A DNA stretch of 64,000 bases, taken from the NCBI RefSeq assembly GCF_014773225.1, contig NZ_JACXAJ010000001.1:558001-622000 (forward strand), in the 5' to 3' direction. The first letter of the stretch is position 1. Each line of letters opens with the position of its first letter. Shown here in pieces: positions 62,369-64,000 of this stretch. The notes under the pieces are model-generated. The model did not search any database and was not told the DNA's origin. It saw nothing but the letters and a program-made list of their open reading frames with translations. The translations under genes and the position numbers were made by a program. Source of the stretch: Pontibacter aquaedesilientis (GTDB taxonomy: Bacteria; Bacteroidota; Bacteroidia; Cytophagales; Hymenobacteraceae).

Positions 62369-63715
62369 ATGATGGCGGCTACCATAGAAGAACTGAACCT
62401 GAAGGACCTGAGTAACAGTCACCCCGGAGATATTGCCGATGTGATCAGCGGACTGAACGAAAAGGAGCGCATACTGGCTTTTCTGCTTTTGCCAGGAGAA
62501 CTCAAGGCCGAAGTGTTTACCTATTTCAACTACACCAAACAGGAAGATCTGCTAAAGAAGCTGGGCTCTGTTGATACCGCCGAAATGCTCGAGAACATGG
62601 CGCCGGATGACCGCACGGAGATTTTCGAGAATTTTCCCGACCTGCTTATCAAGGAATCCATCAACCTGCTCTCCCCGGAAGAGAAAAGCATTGCCCTGAA
62701 TCTGCTGGGCTATCCGGAAAAAAGCATCGCTCGCCTGATGACTCCTTATTATATACAGGCTAAAAAAGGCTGGACCGTTCGGCAGGCGCTCGACCACATC
62801 AAAAAATATGGAAAGAAAGCTGAAACGCTCAACCATTTGTATGTTGTTGATAAGAACAACCACCTCGTAGACGACATCCGGATAGGGAGGCTGCTGATGG
62901 CAGAGGAGGAGGACAAGGTAGAATCTTTGATGGACTACCAGTTTGTGAGCCTGACCACCACCATGAGTCGGGACGAGGCCATCGAGCTGTTTGACAAATA
63001 CGACCGGGCGGTCATGCCCGTTGTTTCAGAAAGCGGTGTGCTGGTGGGGATCGTGACCTTTGACGACATCATTGATGAGATTGAGAAACGGGACACCGAG
63101 GATATACAGAAGTTTGGTGGTCTGGAGGCCTTGGAACTATCTTATACCGATACGCCGCTGCTCACACTGGTGCGCAAAAGAGCCAGTGTGCTTATTATTC
63201 TTTTTATGGGCGAAATGCTTACGGCCTCTGCCATGGGCTATTTTGAGGAGGAATTGGCGCAGGCTGTGGTGCTGGCTTTGTTTATACCGCTCATCATTTC
63301 CAGTGGCGGCAACTCGGGTTCTCAGGCGGCGACACTTATTGTCCGGGCTATGGCCATCAGTGAGTTGGGGCTACGGGACTGGTGGTATGTCATGCGCAAG
63401 GAGGTACTGTCCGGTTTGCTGCTGGGTATTATCCTGGGTGGGTTTGGCTTTCTGAGAATCATGGTTTGGCAGCAGGCTGGTTTCTACGACTATGGGGAGT
63501 ATGCCAGCCTGATCGGGGCTACCGTCGGATTGTCTCTGATCGGCATCGTGCTCTGGGGTACCTTAACCGGCTCCATGATCCCATTTCTGCTCCGCCGGTT
63601 AGGGATGGACCCCGCCACGTCATCGGCTCCGTTTGTGGCCACGCTGGTTGATGTCACCGGCCTGATCATGTACTTTACCATTGCAGCCAGTATTTTGAGC
63701 GGAACGTTACTGTAA
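62369..63715 (+). CDS. mgtE: Magnesium transporter MgtE
   Basis: Mg2+-gated channel of the inner membrane. The 448-residue protein has an N-terminal helical domain (about 1-130), two CBS domains (ARLMTPYYIQAKKGWTVRQALDHI and MDYQFVSLTTTMSRDEAIELFDKYDRAVMPVV), then five membrane segments (RASVLIILFMGEMLTASAMGYF, LALFIPLIISSGGNSGSQAATLIVRAMA, GLLLGIILGGFGFL, GATVGLSLIGIVLWGT, ATLVDVTGLIMYFTI). GGNSGSQAAT and DVTGLIMYF are pore signatures. It is probably monocistronic. Confidence 0.95.
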   Translation: MMAATIEELNLKDLSNSHPGDIADVISGLNEKERILAFLLLPGELKAEVFTYFNYTKQEDLLKKLGSVDTAEMLENMAPDDRTEIFENFPDLLIKESINLLSPEEKSIALNLLGYPEKSIARLMTPYYIQAKKGWTVRQALDHIKKYGKKAETLNHLYVVDKNNHLVDDIRIGRLLMAEEEDKVESLMDYQFVSLTTTMSRDEAIELFDKYDRAVMPVVSESGVLVGIVTFDDIIDEIEKRDTEDIQKFGGLEALELSYTDTPLLTLVRKRASVLIILFMGEMLTASAMGYFEEELAQAVVLALFIPLIISSGGNSGSQAATLIVRAMAISELGLRDWWYVMRKEVLSGLLLGIILGGFGFLRIMVWQQAGFYDYGEYASLIGATVGLSLIGIVLWGTLTGSMIPFLLRRLGMDPATSSAPFVATLVDVTGLIMYFTIAASILSGTLL

Positions 63716-63749
63716 GGTATAACCTGACCTGATTTTTTAAGGTATAAAC

Positions 63750-63780
63750 TGTGCATTACAGAATGAATCGTTTATCTTTG
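63750..63780 (+). promoter_or_regulatory. Promoter of the second His leader
   Basis: TATCTTTG (63773-63780) matches the -7 consensus exactly, with TGTG (63750-63753) as a 3-of-4 -33 match at 19-nt spacing. The leader ATG at 63786 is only 5 nt after the -7 box, so the transcript is probably leaderless or nearly so. Confidence 0.65.
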
Positions 63781-63785
63781 TCACC

Positions 63786-63869
63786 ATGAAAGGCACAATG
63801 GCACATCTGCACCATCATCATGCACGAAGCAAAAGTTTCGGAGCCGTCTGCCTATGGATTTGCCAGTAG
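63786..63869 (+). CDS. Second histidine leader peptide
   Basis: A 27-codon open frame, MKGTMAHLHHHHARSKSFGA..., with five His codons among six (63804-63821), ending TAG at 63867. It lies between a consensus -7 promoter element and a strong terminator, 118 nt before the next start codon. This is a His-responsive leader by the same criteria as the one at 48812. The codon run and position are seen directly, and the attenuation role is inferred. Confidence 0.83.
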   Translation: MKGTMAHLHHHHARSKSFGAVCLWICQ

Positions 63870-63923
63870 TTTAAAAAGCATATATTCCAAAAGCCTGACT
63901 CCGAACAGAGTCAGGCTTTTTTT
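63837..63923 (+). promoter_or_regulatory. Attenuator of the second His leader
   Basis: The terminator is AAAAGCCTGACTC (63889-63901) with GAGTCAGGCTTTT (63908-63920), a perfect 13-bp stem with a 6-nt loop, then TTT. TTCGGAG (63837-63843), 15 nt after the last His codon, is fully complementary to CTCCGAA (63899-63905), which covers the top of the terminator's 5' arm and its loop, so it can act as antiterminator. Confidence 0.75.
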
Positions 63924-63986
63924 GTTGTATTGCTTTGTTCTAAAATTGAGTCTTGTGTCTAACGTCTATAATCTTGCGTCTATAAA

Positions 63987-64000
63987 ATGAATCTCGTAAT
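63987..64000 (+). CDS. Start of a gene cut by the window end, possibly hisH
   Basis: ATG at 63987 followed by codons for N, L, V and a partial AT. It lies 63 nt after the terminator of the second His leader, preceded by TCTA-type repeats (gtctaacgtctataa). HisH proteins in this phylum begin with a short Met-hydrophobic strand of this kind, and hisHAFI is missing after hisB, so hisH is a reasonable guess. Only four residues are visible, so identity is unproven. Confidence 0.35.

Noticed and set aside
1..64000. CRISPR arrays, insertion sequences, prophage or integrative-element genes
   Set aside because: No regularly spaced direct repeats, transposase, integrase, Cas or phage structural genes were seen. 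The repeats in 43.5-47.4 kb are protein-coding.

Overview
The window is a gene-dense chromosome segment from a member of the Bacteroidota. It looks most like the Cytophagales/Hymenobacteraceae, for example a Pontibacter-like organism, although the genus is an inference. Evidence: promoters of the Bacteroidota type (TTTG, about 19 nt, TAnnTTTG), an RpoD without region 1.1, cargo proteins with C-terminal type IX secretion (T9SS) sorting domains, bacillithiol synthesis (bshB1), an HU-CCDC81/SPOR envelope cluster, a Bacteroidota-type histone H1-like protein, and family-typical TonB-dependent receptor and DUF2911 proteins. No phage, insertion sequence, CRISPR array or plasmid genes were seen.

Layout. 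1-11.9 kb: translation and housekeeping on the + strand (thrS end, infC-rpmI-rplT, a tRNA-Met on the - strand, an LptF/LptG-type permease, rpsO, pnp, rpoD, trxB, an M23 peptidase, bshB1). 12-22 kb: mostly - strand (accC, tyrS, a clan GH-A glycosidase, a CNB-CBS-DUF294 protein with a membrane-anchored exonuclease), interrupted by a + strand alpha-oxoamine synthase and a histone H1-like gene. 22.2-33.4 kb: holA, then an envelope cluster (TPR protein, plugless barrel, HU-CCDC81-SPOR protein, TolQ/ExbB, ExbD, TonB) running into folC and trmB. 33.5-42 kb: a TrpF-like paralog without catalytic residues, mnmA-lipoprotein-subtilase, rpe, a TonB-dependent receptor and a DUF2911 protein. 42.5-48.7 kb: a 2048-residue MBG/YDG repeat surface protein. 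48.7-64 kb: histidine, tryptophan and chorismate-entry biosynthesis (hisGDCB; trpEGDCFBA-aroF), then mgtE and the start of another operon at the right edge.

Regulation is the most informative part of the right third. Three short leader peptides, none longer than 32 codons, were read directly from the sequence: a His leader (HHHFHH) before hisG, a Trp leader (WWW) before trpE, and a second His leader (HLHHHH) before a gene that starts 14 nt from the window end. Each follows a TAnnTTTG promoter. The trp leader has a complete 1:2 / 2:3 / 3:4 attenuator layout with a 9-bp perfect antiterminator. Because hisB is followed by a terminator rather than hisHAFI, the second His leader probably controls the rest of the pathway, so histidine synthesis would be split into two separately attenuated operons on either side of trp.

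Across the window the heptamer AGGTATA (or TATACCT) occurs about 97 times by eye, roughly twelve-fold above a random expectation of about 8. It appears in both orientations, in all reading frames and in intergenic DNA. It behaves like a genome-wide iterated DNA word, comparable in density to DNA uptake sequences or HIP1, and I do not know of a description of it.
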